A DNA stretch of 64,000 nucleotides from Streptomyces sp. R28 (GCF_041052385.1 NZ_CP163439.1:9289001-9353000), one strand, 5' to 3'; positions 9,211 to 17,715 are shown, counted from the first letter of the stretch. Notes: a model not told the origin generated them from the sequence alone. Translations and numbers: made by a program.

Positions 9211-10460
9211 GTGCCCATGCAACCCTGGTTCGCCGACGCCAAGTTGGGGATCTTCATCCACTGGGGCATCTACGCCGTCGACGGTGTCCAGGAGTCCTGG
9301 TCGTTCTACGACGACATCGTCCCGTACGACCAGTACATGTCCCAGTTCGACCGCTTCACGGCGTCCCGCTACGACCCGCGCGACTGGGCGAAGCTCTTCG
9401 CGCGGCCGGCGCCCGGTACGCCGTGCTGACCAGCCGCCACCACGACGGCGTCGCCCTGTGGGACACCGCCCACGGCGACCTGAACGTGGGCCGCGACCTG
9501 ATCGGCGGTTACGCGGACGCCCTGCGCGAGCAGGGCCTCAAGGTCGGCCTCTACTACTCGCACTCGGACTGGAGCCACCCCGACTACGCCTCCACGCGGA
9601 GGCCCGGCCGCCCGCCGGAGCTGGAGGACAACCGGTACTCCGAGGTCGCGGCCGAGGACGAGGACCTGGACGCCTGGGAACGCTTCCTCGCCTACCGGGA
9701 CGGCCAGATCCGTGAACTCACCACTCGCTACCAGCCGGACCTGCTGTGGTTCGACGGCGAGTGGGACCGCAGTGAGGAGCAGTGGCGCATCCCCGAGCTG
9801 GCCGCGCTGATCCGCTCCGAGGTGCCGGACGTCGTCTTCAACGCCCGCATGCTCAGCGAGGGCGACTACGCGACGCCCGAACAGGGCGCCCCGGTGGTCC
9901 CGCCCGAGGGCCCCTGGGAGCTGTGCCTGACGGTCAACGACTCCTGGGGCCACCAGCACCACGACCACAACCACAAGTCGGTCGACCAGCTGATCCGCTA
10001 CTTCACGGAGACGATCGGCGGCGGTGGCAATCTGCTGCTCAGCGTCGGGCCGCGCGAGGACGGCACGATCCCGGCGGAGCAGGTCGAGCGCCTGGAGGGG
10101 CTCGGCGAGTGGATCGCGGGGCACGCGGAGGCGGTGTACGGCACCGAGCGCGGCCTCCCGCCCGGTCACCACTACGGCCCGAGCACCCTCTCGAAGGACC
10201 GCCGCACCCTGTACCTGATCCTCTTCGACGCCCCGCGCGCCGAGATCAACGTACGCGGGCTGCTCGGTTCGGTACGCCGGGTCACGGTCCTCGGCAGCGG
10301 CACCGAACTGGCCCACCGCATCACCGGCGGCCTGCACGAAACGCCGGGAGTGCTCTGGATCGAACCGCCCACCGGGGCGGACCTCGACCCGCACGCCACG
10401 GTGCTCGCCGTAGAACTGGACGGGGAGCTGGAGCTGTACCGGGGTGCGGGCCGCTTCTGA
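9211..10460 (+). pseudogene. Alpha-L-fucosidase (GH29), interrupted by a single-base frameshift
   Basis: Together two adjoining frames encode one cytoplasmic GH29 fucosidase. Frame one starts at GTG 9211 (GGAAGGGAG upstream) with the family N-terminus WFADAKLGIFIHWGIYAV and runs to FA. Frame two resumes with AGARYAVLTSRHHDG, the next conserved block. Restoring one base at 9400-9407 joins them into about 416 aa. The presumed nucleophile Asp lies in LLWFDGEWD (nucleotides about 9739-9765). As written, translation ends at 9429, so the gene is either a recent pseudogene or a sequence error. The rest of the gene is undecayed, which favours error or very recent mutation. Confidence 0.85.
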
Positions 10461-10531
10461 CCCCTGCCCCTGAGACGCACCTTCGGGCCGGCCGGCCGCT
10501 GCCCCCGTGACAGCGCCGGTCGACCCGAAGT

Positions 10532-10600
10532 CCCCGTGCTTCCCCCGTTGTGGTGCTTTCCCCCGTGCTTCCCCCGTTGTCCCCCGTGCTTCCCCGTTGC
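10532..10600. repeat. Tandem C-rich 20-bp repeats
   Basis: CCCCGTGCTTCCCCCGTTGT occurs exactly at 10532-10551 and 10561-10580, with a shorter imperfect third copy at 10582-10600. It lies in the gap between the convergent fucosidase and chitinase genes. No function is evident; slippage-prone low-complexity DNA is the simplest reading. Confidence 0.7.
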
Positions 10601-10643
10601 CTTTCACTCTTATGAGCGCGCTGTCCGCGCCCTGATACACCCT

Positions 10644-10662
10644 CCGGGAAAAAATTTCCCGG
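10644..10662 (-). terminator. Hairpin terminator after chitinase gene
   Basis: The inverted repeat CCGGGAAA/TTTCCCGG with a 3-base loop lies 18 bp beyond the chitinase stop. Read on the minus strand it gives a stem with a T-rich centre, a plausible terminator for the chitinase transcript and perhaps also for the convergent fucosidase. Confidence 0.55.
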
Positions 10663-10679
10663 CGCGGGCGAACGCGGCC

Positions 10680-12365
10680 TCAGCCGGTGAACCCGGCCGT
10701 GATGGATGTGAACTGCCAGTTGCTCTGGCTGATCCCGGAGCAGTTGCTCGTCACGCCGCCGCCCGGGCACGGCCGGTCGCGGTTGACCGACCAGAAGGCG
10801 AGGCGGGCGATGTGGTGCGAGTTCGCCCAGTCACGGATCTGGGTCCAGGTCGCGGGTGAGGTGAGCTCCTGCTGGTCGGACAGGCCGTTCATGCCGGAGA
10901 TGCCGATGTGGGCGTAGGCCGTGACGTCGTCCCACCCGAAGGTGGACTTCAGCTTGTTCTTCAGCCCTTCCGTCGCGTTCACGGTGCTGCCGTACATGTC
11001 GGCGCCGCCGCCGAAGTCGAACGGCATGATCGTGAAGACGTCGATGTCCGCGTTCAGCGCCTTCGCCTGCTCTATGAGCCGGTTGCCCCAGTAGTTCGGG
11101 CCGGTCGTCGAGGTGCCGAAGGTGAGGACGGTCCGCAGTCCCGGGTTGTTCGCCTTGACGATCTTCAGGGCGCCCAGGATCCGGTCCTGCACGGTCGCGT
11201 TCTCGAACTCGTCGGTGTTCTCGATGTCGACGTCGATCGCCTTCAGCCCGTACGCGTCGATCACCTTCTGGTAGGCACCCGCCAGCGCCTGGGCCGACGA
11301 GCAGTTCGGCCCGAGCTTGTTGCCGCTCCAGCCGCCGATCGACGGCACGATGTCACCGCCCGCCGAGCGGACGGAGTTGATGACGCTCTGGTCGTTGCCG
11401 CCGGTCAGCGGGCGCTGGCCGTCCCAGGCCGGGTTGCAGCCGCCGGAGGACAGGATGAACGCCATCGTGTACCACTTGATGCCGGTCGCGCTCATCACCG
11501 AGGTCGCGCTCGGCGGGTCGCCCCAACCGAGGTAGAGGTAGGGCGCGGCCTGCTTGAAGCCGGTACCGCCACCGCCGCCCGCGTCCGTCGTGACGGTCAC
11601 GGCGTTGGAGGCCGCCGACGCGTTTCCGGCCGCGTCCCGCGCCTTCACCGTGAAGGTGTGACTCGTGCTCGGCGACAGGCCGCCGACCGTGGCACTCGTA
11701 CCGGAGACGGTGAGTACCTGGCTCGACCCGCGGTAGATGTCGTACGCCGTCACCCCGACGTTGTCCGTCGAGGCGTTCCACGCCAGCGACACGCTCGACG
11801 ACGTCTTGCCGGTCGACCGCAGACTGCCCGGCACGGTCGGCGCCTGACTGTCCGAACCGCCGCCACCGGGCCCGTCGAGGCTGATGTCGTCGGCGTAGTA
11901 GGTGCCCTGGGCGTACCAGCCGTGGACGTAGACGGTGGCGCTGGTCTGGGAGGCCCCGGTCGTGAAGGACAGCGACAGCCGGCTGTACGCCGACGGCGAC
12001 GACGTCCAGGTGGAGGCCCCGCCGTTCACCCCGAGGTAGACGTAGGACCCGCGCACCCAGCCGCTGAGTGTGTACGGCGTGTTCGGCTGGACCGAGACGG
12101 TCTGGCCGCACTGGGCGATGTCACTCGAACTCACCGCCCCCGCAAGGGCCTTGGAGCCGGCGTGCACGGGGGAGGAGACGGCCGAGCCGAGGTTGCCGGT
12201 GCAGGACCACGGGGAGAGCCCGCCCGACTCGAAGCCGGCGTTGGACAGGACGTTGGCCGCATGGGCCGTACCGGGAAGGGCGACGGCTCCGGTGAGCGCG
12301 AGAGCGGCGGAGCCGAGCAGGGCGAGAAGACGCCGTCTGAGGCGTCCGAGGGGTTGGTTGCGCAC
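10680..12365 (-). CDS. Secreted chitinase, GH18, with N-terminal carbohydrate-binding and fibronectin III domains
   Basis: Exported endochitinase of 561 aa. Order: Sec signal peptide (1 to about 37, ending GTAHA), a beta-sandwich carbohydrate-binding module (about 38-165, starting NVLSNAGFESG), a glycine/serine linker, a fibronectin type III domain (about 180-262), a second GGGG linker, and the GH18 barrel (about 275-561). The catalytic DxDxE motif is visible as IDVDIE near residue 380, and SIGGWSG is the preceding conserved strand. GTG 12365 is preferred over upstream ATGs because AGGGAGA lies just before it and the signal peptide then begins normally. Its promoter carries operator-like repeats suggesting chitin or N-acetylglucosamine control. 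Confidence 0.95.
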   Translation of the reverse strand: MRNQPLGRLRRRLLALLGSAALALTGAVALPGTAHAANVLSNAGFESGGLSPWSCTGNLGSAVSSPVHAGSKALAGAVSSSDIAQCGQTVSVQPNTPYTLSGWVRGSYVYLGVNGGASTWTSSPSAYSRLSLSFTTGASQTSATVYVHGWYAQGTYYADDISLDGPGGGGSDSQAPTVPGSLRSTGKTSSSVSLAWNASTDNVGVTAYDIYRGSSQVLTVSGTSATVGGLSPSTSHTFTVKARDAAGNASAASNAVTVTTDAGGGGGTGFKQAAPYLYLGWGDPPSATSVMSATGIKWYTMAFILSSGGCNPAWDGQRPLTGGNDQSVINSVRSAGGDIVPSIGGWSGNKLGPNCSSAQALAGAYQKVIDAYGLKAIDVDIENTDEFENATVQDRILGALKIVKANNPGLRTVLTFGTSTTGPNYWGNRLIEQAKALNADIDVFTIMPFDFGGGADMYGSTVNATEGLKNKLKSTFGWDDVTAYAHIGISGMNGLSDQQELTSPATWTQIRDWANSHHIARLAFWSVNRDRPCPGGGVTSNCSGISQSNWQFTSITAGFTG

Positions 12366-12428
12366 GCGATCTCCCTGGGAAGTGTGGGGTGTTCGGGAGT
12401 GCACGAGGTGCGGTGTGGTGCGCCAACC

Positions 12429-12478
12429 AAGTTGGTATGGACCAATCCCGCTGTCAAGGGATGACGCCGGGATTGGTC
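12429..12478 (-). promoter_or_regulatory. Chitinase promoter with DasR-like site and inverted repeat
   Basis: On the minus strand a TTGACA -35 box (12457-12452) and CAACTT (12434-12429) are 17 bp apart. The spacer and -10 are overlapped by ATTGGTCCATACCAAC (12446-12431), close to the known DasR-responsive element ACTGGTCTAGACCAGT. In addition an 11-bp perfect inverted repeat, GACCAATCCCG (12440-12450) and CGGGATTGGTC (12468-12478), flanks the -35. Streptomyces chitinase promoters are known to carry such repeats; binding here is inference. Confidence 0.6.
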
Positions 12479-12489
12479 AAGGCCCCAAG

Positions 12490-12557
12490 GGGCGCGGGGC
12501 TGTGTCGATATGCGGCTCCGCCGCGTGGGCGCGACAAGCCACAGACGACCCGCGCCC
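12490..12557. repeat. Intergenic cruciform element (Streptomyces-type dispersed hairpin)
   Basis: An outer stem GGGCGCGGG (12490-12498)/CCCGCGCCC (12549-12557) encloses an inner GCGGC-TCC-GCCGC hairpin. Elements of this layout, with similar wording, recur between genes in many Streptomyces genomes as I remember them. It lies 10 bp after the ATP-grasp gene stop, so it may also end that transcript. Confidence 0.6.
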
Positions 12558-12567
12558 GGCGGACAAC

Positions 12568-13704
12568 CTAAAGCGGCAGGACCTGAGCCGCCCCAGTCGC
12601 ACCGACTGAATCAACCGACGCCGGCGCGGGCATCGCCGGCAACAACGGCTCCTCGACCTCCGCCCGCTGCTGCGGAATGGAAACCGCCCGCAGCGGCCGC
12701 GGCCCCGAAACCACCGTGTAGTCCTGTCCGAGGAACGGCGGAGCCACCACCCCCGGATCCTCGCCGAGCGCCAACTGCACAGCGAGCCAGGGCACGTTGA
12801 CCCCGCACAGCGACAGCTGGTGCAAGCCGCCGGCCGGCCGCGTGTTCACATCCATCAGCACCGGCGTCTCCCCGAACATCCGGAACTGGATGTTGGACAG
12901 ATAGTGCAGCCCGAACCCCTCCGCGATCAGCCGCGCCGGCTCCAGCCACTGCTCCTGGAGTGTGAACCCGCGGCGGCGACCGTTCTTGACCCGGCCGATC
13001 GACAGCCGGACCCGGTTGTCGGGACCGGTGAGGCAGTCCACCGACACCTCCGGCTGCTCCAGCCGAGGCATGACCAGCCAGTCCACCGGCTCGTCGGCCT
13101 GCCGCAGCGCGTCCACCACAAGATCCAGCTGCACGTAAGGCGTCGGGAACCCGGTGAGGTGCGTCAGCGAGAAGGGGGCGCGCGTGATGATACGGAAGCC
13201 CACCCCACCCGCACCGGACGCCGGCTTGAAGCAGGCCTTGTAGCCGCCTGCCTCCAACTCCTCGACGGCGGCGACGAGTTCGTCGGCGGTGCGCACCCGC
13301 CACCACGGCGGTACCGGCACCCCGATCGCCTGCACGGCCTCGTACGCGATCACCTTGTCGTGGAAGACCGCCACGGCCTGGGGCGGCGGCGCCAGCAGCG
13401 CCGTACCGGCCGCCTCGAACTCCGCGCGGTGCGCCACGATCGCCGACTGTTGCATCCGGGGCACGAACACGTCGATGCCGCGGCGCCGGCACTGGTCCAG
13501 GGCGTACTCGACGTACGCGGCCGGGGACAGGCCCTCAGGCTCCAGCTCGGCGGTGTCGGCGGCGGCCAGCACGGGCGAGTCGGCGTCCCCGTGCGTCGCA
13601 TGGATCTCGACGGCCCGATCGCTGGGATTTCTCCGCAGCTGATCCATGAAGAACACGTTCTCCGCGTACGTGCGGTTGAGCCAGACGCGTACGCGAGAGA
13701 CCAT
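12568..13704 (-). CDS. ATP-grasp domain protein
   Basis: Cytoplasmic ATP-dependent carboxylate ligase-like protein of 378 aa. The N-terminal third (1-110) is a pre-ATP-grasp alpha/beta domain. The central region holds the lysine-rich nucleotide cleft (GGYKACFKPASGAGGVGFR, about 160-180) and the C-terminal metal site is visible in LMDVNTRPAGGLHQL (about 300). Similar proteins resemble carbamoyl-phosphate synthase-like ligases. ATG 13704 has AAAGGA upstream. It is monocistronic: the chitinase lies behind an intergenic hairpin and the upstream neighbour is divergent. The specific substrate is unknown, and no peptide-precursor gene is beside it. Confidence 0.85.
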   Translation of the reverse strand: MVSRVRVWLNRTYAENVFFMDQLRRNPSDRAVEIHATHGDADSPVLAAADTAELEPEGLSPAAYVEYALDQCRRRGIDVFVPRMQQSAIVAHRAEFEAAGTALLAPPPQAVAVFHDKVIAYEAVQAIGVPVPPWWRVRTADELVAAVEELEAGGYKACFKPASGAGGVGFRIITRAPFSLTHLTGFPTPYVQLDLVVDALRQADEPVDWLVMPRLEQPEVSVDCLTGPDNRVRLSIGRVKNGRRRGFTLQEQWLEPARLIAEGFGLHYLSNIQFRMFGETPVLMDVNTRPAGGLHQLSLCGVNVPWLAVQLALGEDPGVVAPPFLGQDYTVVSGPRPLRAVSIPQQRAEVEEPLLPAMPAPASVDSVGATGAAQVLPL

Positions 13705-14002
13705 GCAGGGCCGTCCTTTCGGGTTCGCGGGCAGGGCAAAGCAGGCCCGTGCCCGGGCAGGGTGGTTGGAGGTACACCAAACCGCCCCGTGCGAAGGGAC
13801 GTTCATGGCGGTGGTGTTGGGGCGATCATACGGCTTTCAAAGGGTGCCGCGTGCAACGTACGTGTTACGGAACTGCGGATCATTTCTGACCACCCCGGCC
13901 GGCCCCGCACCGCCCTGTCGGACCGCCGACGAGATCCCGCCTTGTACCGGCGCGGCACTCTGTGTTCTCGTGGTGTCATCCGTGTGATCGAAAGGGGCGA
14001 GG

Positions 14003-14863
14003 GTGACGTCGACGGCCGGTGGTGCCGGACAGCTGCTGGCCATCAGTGACCTGCACATCGGCTACGAGGAGAACCGCGAGCTCGTCGAGAAGATGCGCCC
14101 CGACTCGGACGACGACTGGCTGCTCGTCGCCGGCGACGTGGCGGAGACCGTGGCCGACATCCGCTGGGCCCTCGAGACGCTCGCCGGCCGTTTCCGCAAG
14201 GTCGTCTGGGCACCCGGCAACCACGAACTGTGGACCCACCCGAAGGACTCCGTCACCCTGCGCGGTGTAGCCCGCTACCAGCACCTCGTTGAGGTGTGCC
14301 GGGAACTCGGCGTGACGACCCCCGAGGACCCCTACCCCGTCTGGGACGGCCCCGGCGGCCCGGTGGCCGTGGCGCCGCTGTTCCTGCTGTACGACTACTC
14401 CTTCCTGCCCTCCGGCTGCACGACCAAGGAGGAGGGGCTGAAGTACGCGCACGGGACCGGGATCGTGTGCAACGACGAGTACCTGCTGCACCCCGACCCG
14501 TACCCGTCCCGCGAGGCCTGGTGCGAGGCCCGGGTCGCCGAGACGGAGCGCCGGCTCGCCGCACTGCCCGAGGACCTGCCCACCGTCCTCGTCAACCACT
14601 ATCCGCTGGACCGGCACCCGATGGACGTCCTGTGGTACCCCGAGTTCGCCATGTGGTGCGGCACCCGGCTGACCGCCGACTGGCACCGCAGGTTCCGCGT
14701 CGAGACCATGGTCTACGGCCACCTGCACATCCCGCGGACCACCTGGCACGAGGGCGTCCGCTTCGAGGAGGTGTCGGTGGGATACCCCCGCGAGTGGCGC
14801 AAGCGACAGCAGCCGCCGGGACGGCTGCGCCGGATTCTGCCCAGGGAGGACGGGGCGCGTTGA
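14003..14863 (+). CDS. Calcineurin-like metallophosphoesterase
   Basis: Predicted cytoplasmic two-metal phosphoesterase of 286 aa. Metal-binding blocks appear in the standard order: DLHIGYEENR (about residue 15; normally DxH), GDVAET (about 46), GNHELW (about 73), NHYPL (about 200) and GHLHIPR (about 240). The GTG start has GAAAGGGGCGAG just upstream. Its stop overlaps the TTG start of the phosphopantetheinyl transferase (TTGA), which makes a tight two-gene operon. The substrate is unknown. An attractive inference is a link to carrier-protein or coenzyme A metabolism through its partner. Confidence 0.9.
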   Translation: MTSTAGGAGQLLAISDLHIGYEENRELVEKMRPDSDDDWLLVAGDVAETVADIRWALETLAGRFRKVVWAPGNHELWTHPKDSVTLRGVARYQHLVEVCRELGVTTPEDPYPVWDGPGGPVAVAPLFLLYDYSFLPSGCTTKEEGLKYAHGTGIVCNDEYLLHPDPYPSREAWCEARVAETERRLAALPEDLPTVLVNHYPLDRHPMDVLWYPEFAMWCGTRLTADWHRRFRVETMVYGHLHIPRTTWHEGVRFEEVSVGYPREWRKRQQPPGRLRRILPREDGAR

Positions 14864-15540
14864 TCGAGGAACTGCTGCCGGACGCGGTCGTCACCGTCGA
14901 GGCGTACGGCGACGAGGAGCCCCCGAACACGGTCCTGTACCCCGAGGAGGAGGCGGTCGTCGCCCGGGCGGTCGACAAGCGCCGCCGGGAGTTCGCCGTC
15001 GTACGCTCCTGCGCGCGCCGCGCCATGGAGAAGCTCGGCGTGCCGCCGCAGCCGATCCTGCCCGGCGAACGCGGCGCCCCGGGCTGGCCGGCCGGGCTGG
15101 CCGGCAGCATGACCCACTGCGACGGCTACAGCGCCGCCGCGCTGGTCCGCGTCGCCGACCTGGCCTCCGTCGGTATCGACGCCGAACCCCACGGGACGCT
15201 CCCGGAGGGCGTCCTGCCCGCCGTCGCCCTGCCCGCCGAGGCGGAGCGGCTGCGCCGGCTGGCCGGCGAGCACCCCGGCATCCACTGGGACCGGCTCCTG
15301 TTCAGCGCCAAGGAGTCCGTCTACAAGGCATGGTTCCCCCTCACCGGGAAGTGGCTGGACTTCACCGAGGCCGACATCGACGTCTTCACCGGCCCCGGCG
15401 ACGAGCACAGCGGCGGCTTCCGGGCCCGGCTCCTCGTGCCGGGCCCGGTGGTGGGCGACCGCCGGCTCGACCTCTTCGAGGGCCGGTGGACGGTCCAACG
15501 GGGGCTGGTGGCGACCGCGGTGAGCGTGCCGCACAGCTGA
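14860..15540 (+). CDS. 4'-phosphopantetheinyl transferase (Sfp/EntD type)
   Basis: Transfers the 4'-phosphopantetheine arm of coenzyme A to carrier-protein serines of PKS, NRPS or fatty-acid systems. The 226-aa length fits EntD-like stand-alone enzymes. GSMTHCDGY (about 87-95), VGIDAEP (about 105, magnesium ligands) and FSAKESVYKAWFP (about 148-160) are the three signature motifs. TTG 14860 is chosen because GGGAGGA lies nine bases upstream and it overlaps the metallophosphoesterase stop. The S. coelicolor PPTase SCO6673 is, from memory, also paired with a phosphoesterase-like gene. No PKS or NRPS lies in this window, so it is probably a broad genome-wide enzyme. Confidence 0.93.
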   Translation: MIEELLPDAVVTVEAYGDEEPPNTVLYPEEEAVVARAVDKRRREFAVVRSCARRAMEKLGVPPQPILPGERGAPGWPAGLAGSMTHCDGYSAAALVRVADLASVGIDAEPHGTLPEGVLPAVALPAEAERLRRLAGEHPGIHWDRLLFSAKESVYKAWFPLTGKWLDFTEADIDVFTGPGDEHSGGFRARLLVPGPVVGDRRLDLFEGRWTVQRGLVATAVSVPHS

Positions 15541-15596
15541 GCCGCCCCGGCCCCCCGGGCCCCCGAGGGCGTGCCCGGCGGTCCGCCTGCGCTGCG

Positions 15597-15827
15597 CTAG
15601 GGCTCCGCGGGGCACCAGCTCTGCAACAGCCGGAAGAACTCCTCCTCGTTGCCGCTCAGTCCCGCGTCCGCCAGGGCCTGTTCCGCCTCGGCGAGGACGG
15701 AGGGCGGGACGACGGGTGGTCGGCGGGAGCCGGGGGGACCGTCGAACGCGGCTCGTACGGTGTGCAACAGCCGCAGATAGGCCTGGACGGCGGTGCGCTC
15801 GCGGTCGGTCAGTACGGCGGTGGGCAT
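15597..15827 (-). CDS. Small hypothetical protein
   Basis: A 76-aa acidic protein of unknown function. The ATG at 15827 has GGGGAGA eight bases upstream; the reading frame extends 12 codons further but without a ribosome site. It contains an N-terminal helix (TDRERTAVQAYLRLLHTVR), a proline/arginine linker and a second helix ending FFRLLQSWCPAEP. No signal peptide or membrane segment is visible. It sits between the convergent PPTase and the divergent alpha/beta hydrolase, and I do not recognise the family. Confidence 0.6.
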   Translation of the reverse strand: MPTAVLTDRERTAVQAYLRLLHTVRAAFDGPPGSRRPPVVPPSVLAEAEQALADAGLSGNEEEFFRLLQSWCPAEP

Positions 15828-16060
15828 CGGTCGGCTCTCCCCAAGTCGGCGTCGTCGCGTCACGCCCCCGCATATGAGGGCGCATCACCAGCTTGCCGTC
15901 CACCACTGACAATCGGGTTCGTCCACGCGTCGGTTCGCCCGCTTAGCGGAGGCGAAACCTCCCTGAAATCCCTTGTGGGAAAGCCGTCCTACGCTGGAAG
16001 GAAGGGCTTTCGGTCGCACTCTCGCGGCCGGGGAACGCGTACAGGAACGGAGGCGAGTGC

Positions 16061-17104
16061 GTGGTCGACGTCCCACGACGGCGCCCGGCGCGCACCGTAC
16101 GGCTGCGTCCGGTGGGCGACGGGGAACTCGAGTTGCAGTACCGCGTCGTGCACGGCTACCGGCGCGCCTTCCGGATGGCCGGCGAGGGGCCGGCGCTGGT
16201 GCTGATCCACGGCATAGGGGACTCCTCCGACACCTGGGCCGAGCTGATCCCCGACCTCGCCCGTACGCATACCGTGATCGCGCCCGACCTGCTCGGCCAC
16301 GGTGCGTCGGACAAGCCGCGCGCCGACTACTCGGTGGCCGCGTACGCGAACGGCGTGCGCGATCTGCTCACCGCGCTCGGCATCGAGTCGGCGACACTGG
16401 TCGGGCACTCGCTGGGCGGGGGAGTGGCGATGCAGTTCGCCTACCAGTTCCCCGAGCGGACGGAGCGGCTGATCCTGGTCAGCGCGGGCGGGGTGGGCCG
16501 CGAGGTCAATCCGGTGCTGCGGCTGGTCTCCTTGCCGGGCGCCGATCTCATGCTGTCGACACTGCGGCTGCCGGGCATGCGGCTCCAAGTCGGGCTGGCG
16601 GTACGCCTGATGAGGCTTCTGGACACCGACCTCGGCCAGGACGCGCCGGAACTGCTCAACCTCGTCGACGCCCTGCCCGACGAGACCTCGCGCAACGCCT
16701 TCATCCGTACCCTGCGGGCGGTCGTCGACTGGCGCGGACAGGTGGTCACCATGCTGGACCGCTGCTATCTGACCGAGGGCATGCCGACCATGCTGCTGTG
16801 GGGCGACCGGGACAGCGTCGTACCGGTGCGGCACGCCTACGGCGCGCACGAGGCGATGCCCGGCAGCCGGCTGGAGATCTTCGAAGGGGCGGGCCACTTC
16901 CCCTTCCACACCGACCCGGCCCGCTTCGTCACCCTGGTCGAGGAGTTCACCAGTGGCACGGACCCCGCCGACTGGAGCCGGGAGAACTGGCGGGAGCTGC
17001 TGCGAGCGGGGCGGCCCGGCACGGCGGCGGGTCAGCCGGACACGGACCGTGCGCGCGCGGTGGAACGGGACCTGCGGGAGGCGAGCGAACGCAGCGCGAC
17101 CTGA
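16061..17104 (+). CDS. Alpha/beta-fold hydrolase
   Basis: Serine hydrolase of 347 aa. The oxyanion loop LIHGIGDSSDTW (about 48-59), nucleophile elbow VGHSLGG (about 117-123), acid in LLWGDRDSVVP (about 247) and His in GAGHFPFHTDP (about 278) form a complete catalytic set. A cap region rich in helices lies between residues 145 and 230. The GTG start has GGAGGCGAG upstream. The last 40 residues are charged and probably disordered. It is monocistronic and convergent with the peptidase gene. Substrate is unknown; similarity is to the broad epoxide-hydrolase/haloperoxidase-like group. Confidence 0.88.
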   Translation: MVDVPRRRPARTVRLRPVGDGELELQYRVVHGYRRAFRMAGEGPALVLIHGIGDSSDTWAELIPDLARTHTVIAPDLLGHGASDKPRADYSVAAYANGVRDLLTALGIESATLVGHSLGGGVAMQFAYQFPERTERLILVSAGGVGREVNPVLRLVSLPGADLMLSTLRLPGMRLQVGLAVRLMRLLDTDLGQDAPELLNLVDALPDETSRNAFIRTLRAVVDWRGQVVTMLDRCYLTEGMPTMLLWGDRDSVVPVRHAYGAHEAMPGSRLEIFEGAGHFPFHTDPARFVTLVEEFTSGTDPADWSRENWRELLRAGRPGTAAGQPDTDRARAVERDLREASERSAT

Positions 17105-17137
17105 CCCGAGGGGCCGACCCGGCCCGACGCGCCCTCG

Positions 17138-17680
17138 TCAGCCCTGTGGACCGAGGTAACCCAGTGACGCCTCGATCCGCCCCGCAAGATGGTCCCGCTG
17201 TCCCCGCACCGACGAAACCGCCAGCCACGCACGGCACTTGCTGGCCAGGAGCAGACCGAAGGTCTCGGCCTCCTTCTCCTCGGCCTGGTCGAAGTGGCTG
17301 CGGGCGGCGACCTTCAGGACCGTCGATCGCAGGTCGGCCTCGTCGTCGAGGAGGCGGGCCGCCACGGTGGCGCCCTCGACGCTGTGGCTGCAGTGGCCGG
17401 CCTTCATGTGCCACAGCTCGTGGCCGAGGATCACCAACTGATGGTCGGGGGCGGTGCGTTCCTCGATCACGACGAGGTCCTGGTCGGCCATGTCGAGCCA
17501 CAGCCCGCTGGCCGTGCCGGGCGGGAAGGCGGCCGTGCGGAAGAGGACGGGCCGGCCGCGGCGTCTGCTCATCGCGTCGCACAGGGCGCCGTACAGCTGC
17601 TCGGGCGCCGCGGGCGCGGGAAGCGTCAGCTCCGCGACCAACTCGCCGCACAGGCGGCGCATTTCCCTACCAGTGCCCAC
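17138..17680 (-). CDS. HExxH metallopeptidase, ImmA/IrrE-like
   Basis: Predicted zinc peptidase of 180 aa. The metal site is HELWHMKAGH (HExxH, about residue 95) in a helix preceded by a hydrophobic strand. The N-terminal part (1-85) and a C-terminal helical region with DQAEEKEAETFGLLLAS complete an ImmA/IrrE-type layout; the latter gives a plausible third ligand Glu. It lies 35 bp downstream of an HTH regulator in the same direction, the usual pairing in which the peptidase cleaves or releases the repressor. Starts GTG 17680 and ATG 17662 are both possible. It is often labelled a toxin, which this sequence cannot show. Confidence 0.75.
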   Translation of the reverse strand: MGTGREMRRLCGELVAELTLPAPAAPEQLYGALCDAMSRRRGRPVLFRTAAFPPGTASGLWLDMADQDLVVIEERTAPDHQLVILGHELWHMKAGHCSHSVEGATVAARLLDDEADLRSTVLKVAARSHFDQAEEKEAETFGLLLASKCRAWLAVSSVRGQRDHLAGRIEASLGYLGPQG

Positions 17681-17715
17681 AGTTCTCCCGTTCTTCCCCG
17701 GTTTTGCCCTCCGGA

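Noticed and set aside
6094..9261. 1055-codon open frame antisense to the GH38 gene
   Set aside because: High-GC antisense shadow: composition is Val/Asp/Gly/Arg-rich with no domain, while the sense strand encodes a complete alpha-mannosidase.
10532..10600. Possible CRISPR array
   Set aside because: Only two exact copies, adjacent without spacers of regular unique sequence, and no cas genes.
14860..15540. PPTase as a sign of a secondary-metabolite cluster
   Set aside because: No PKS, NRPS or other biosynthetic core gene lies within the window; its partner is a phosphoesterase.
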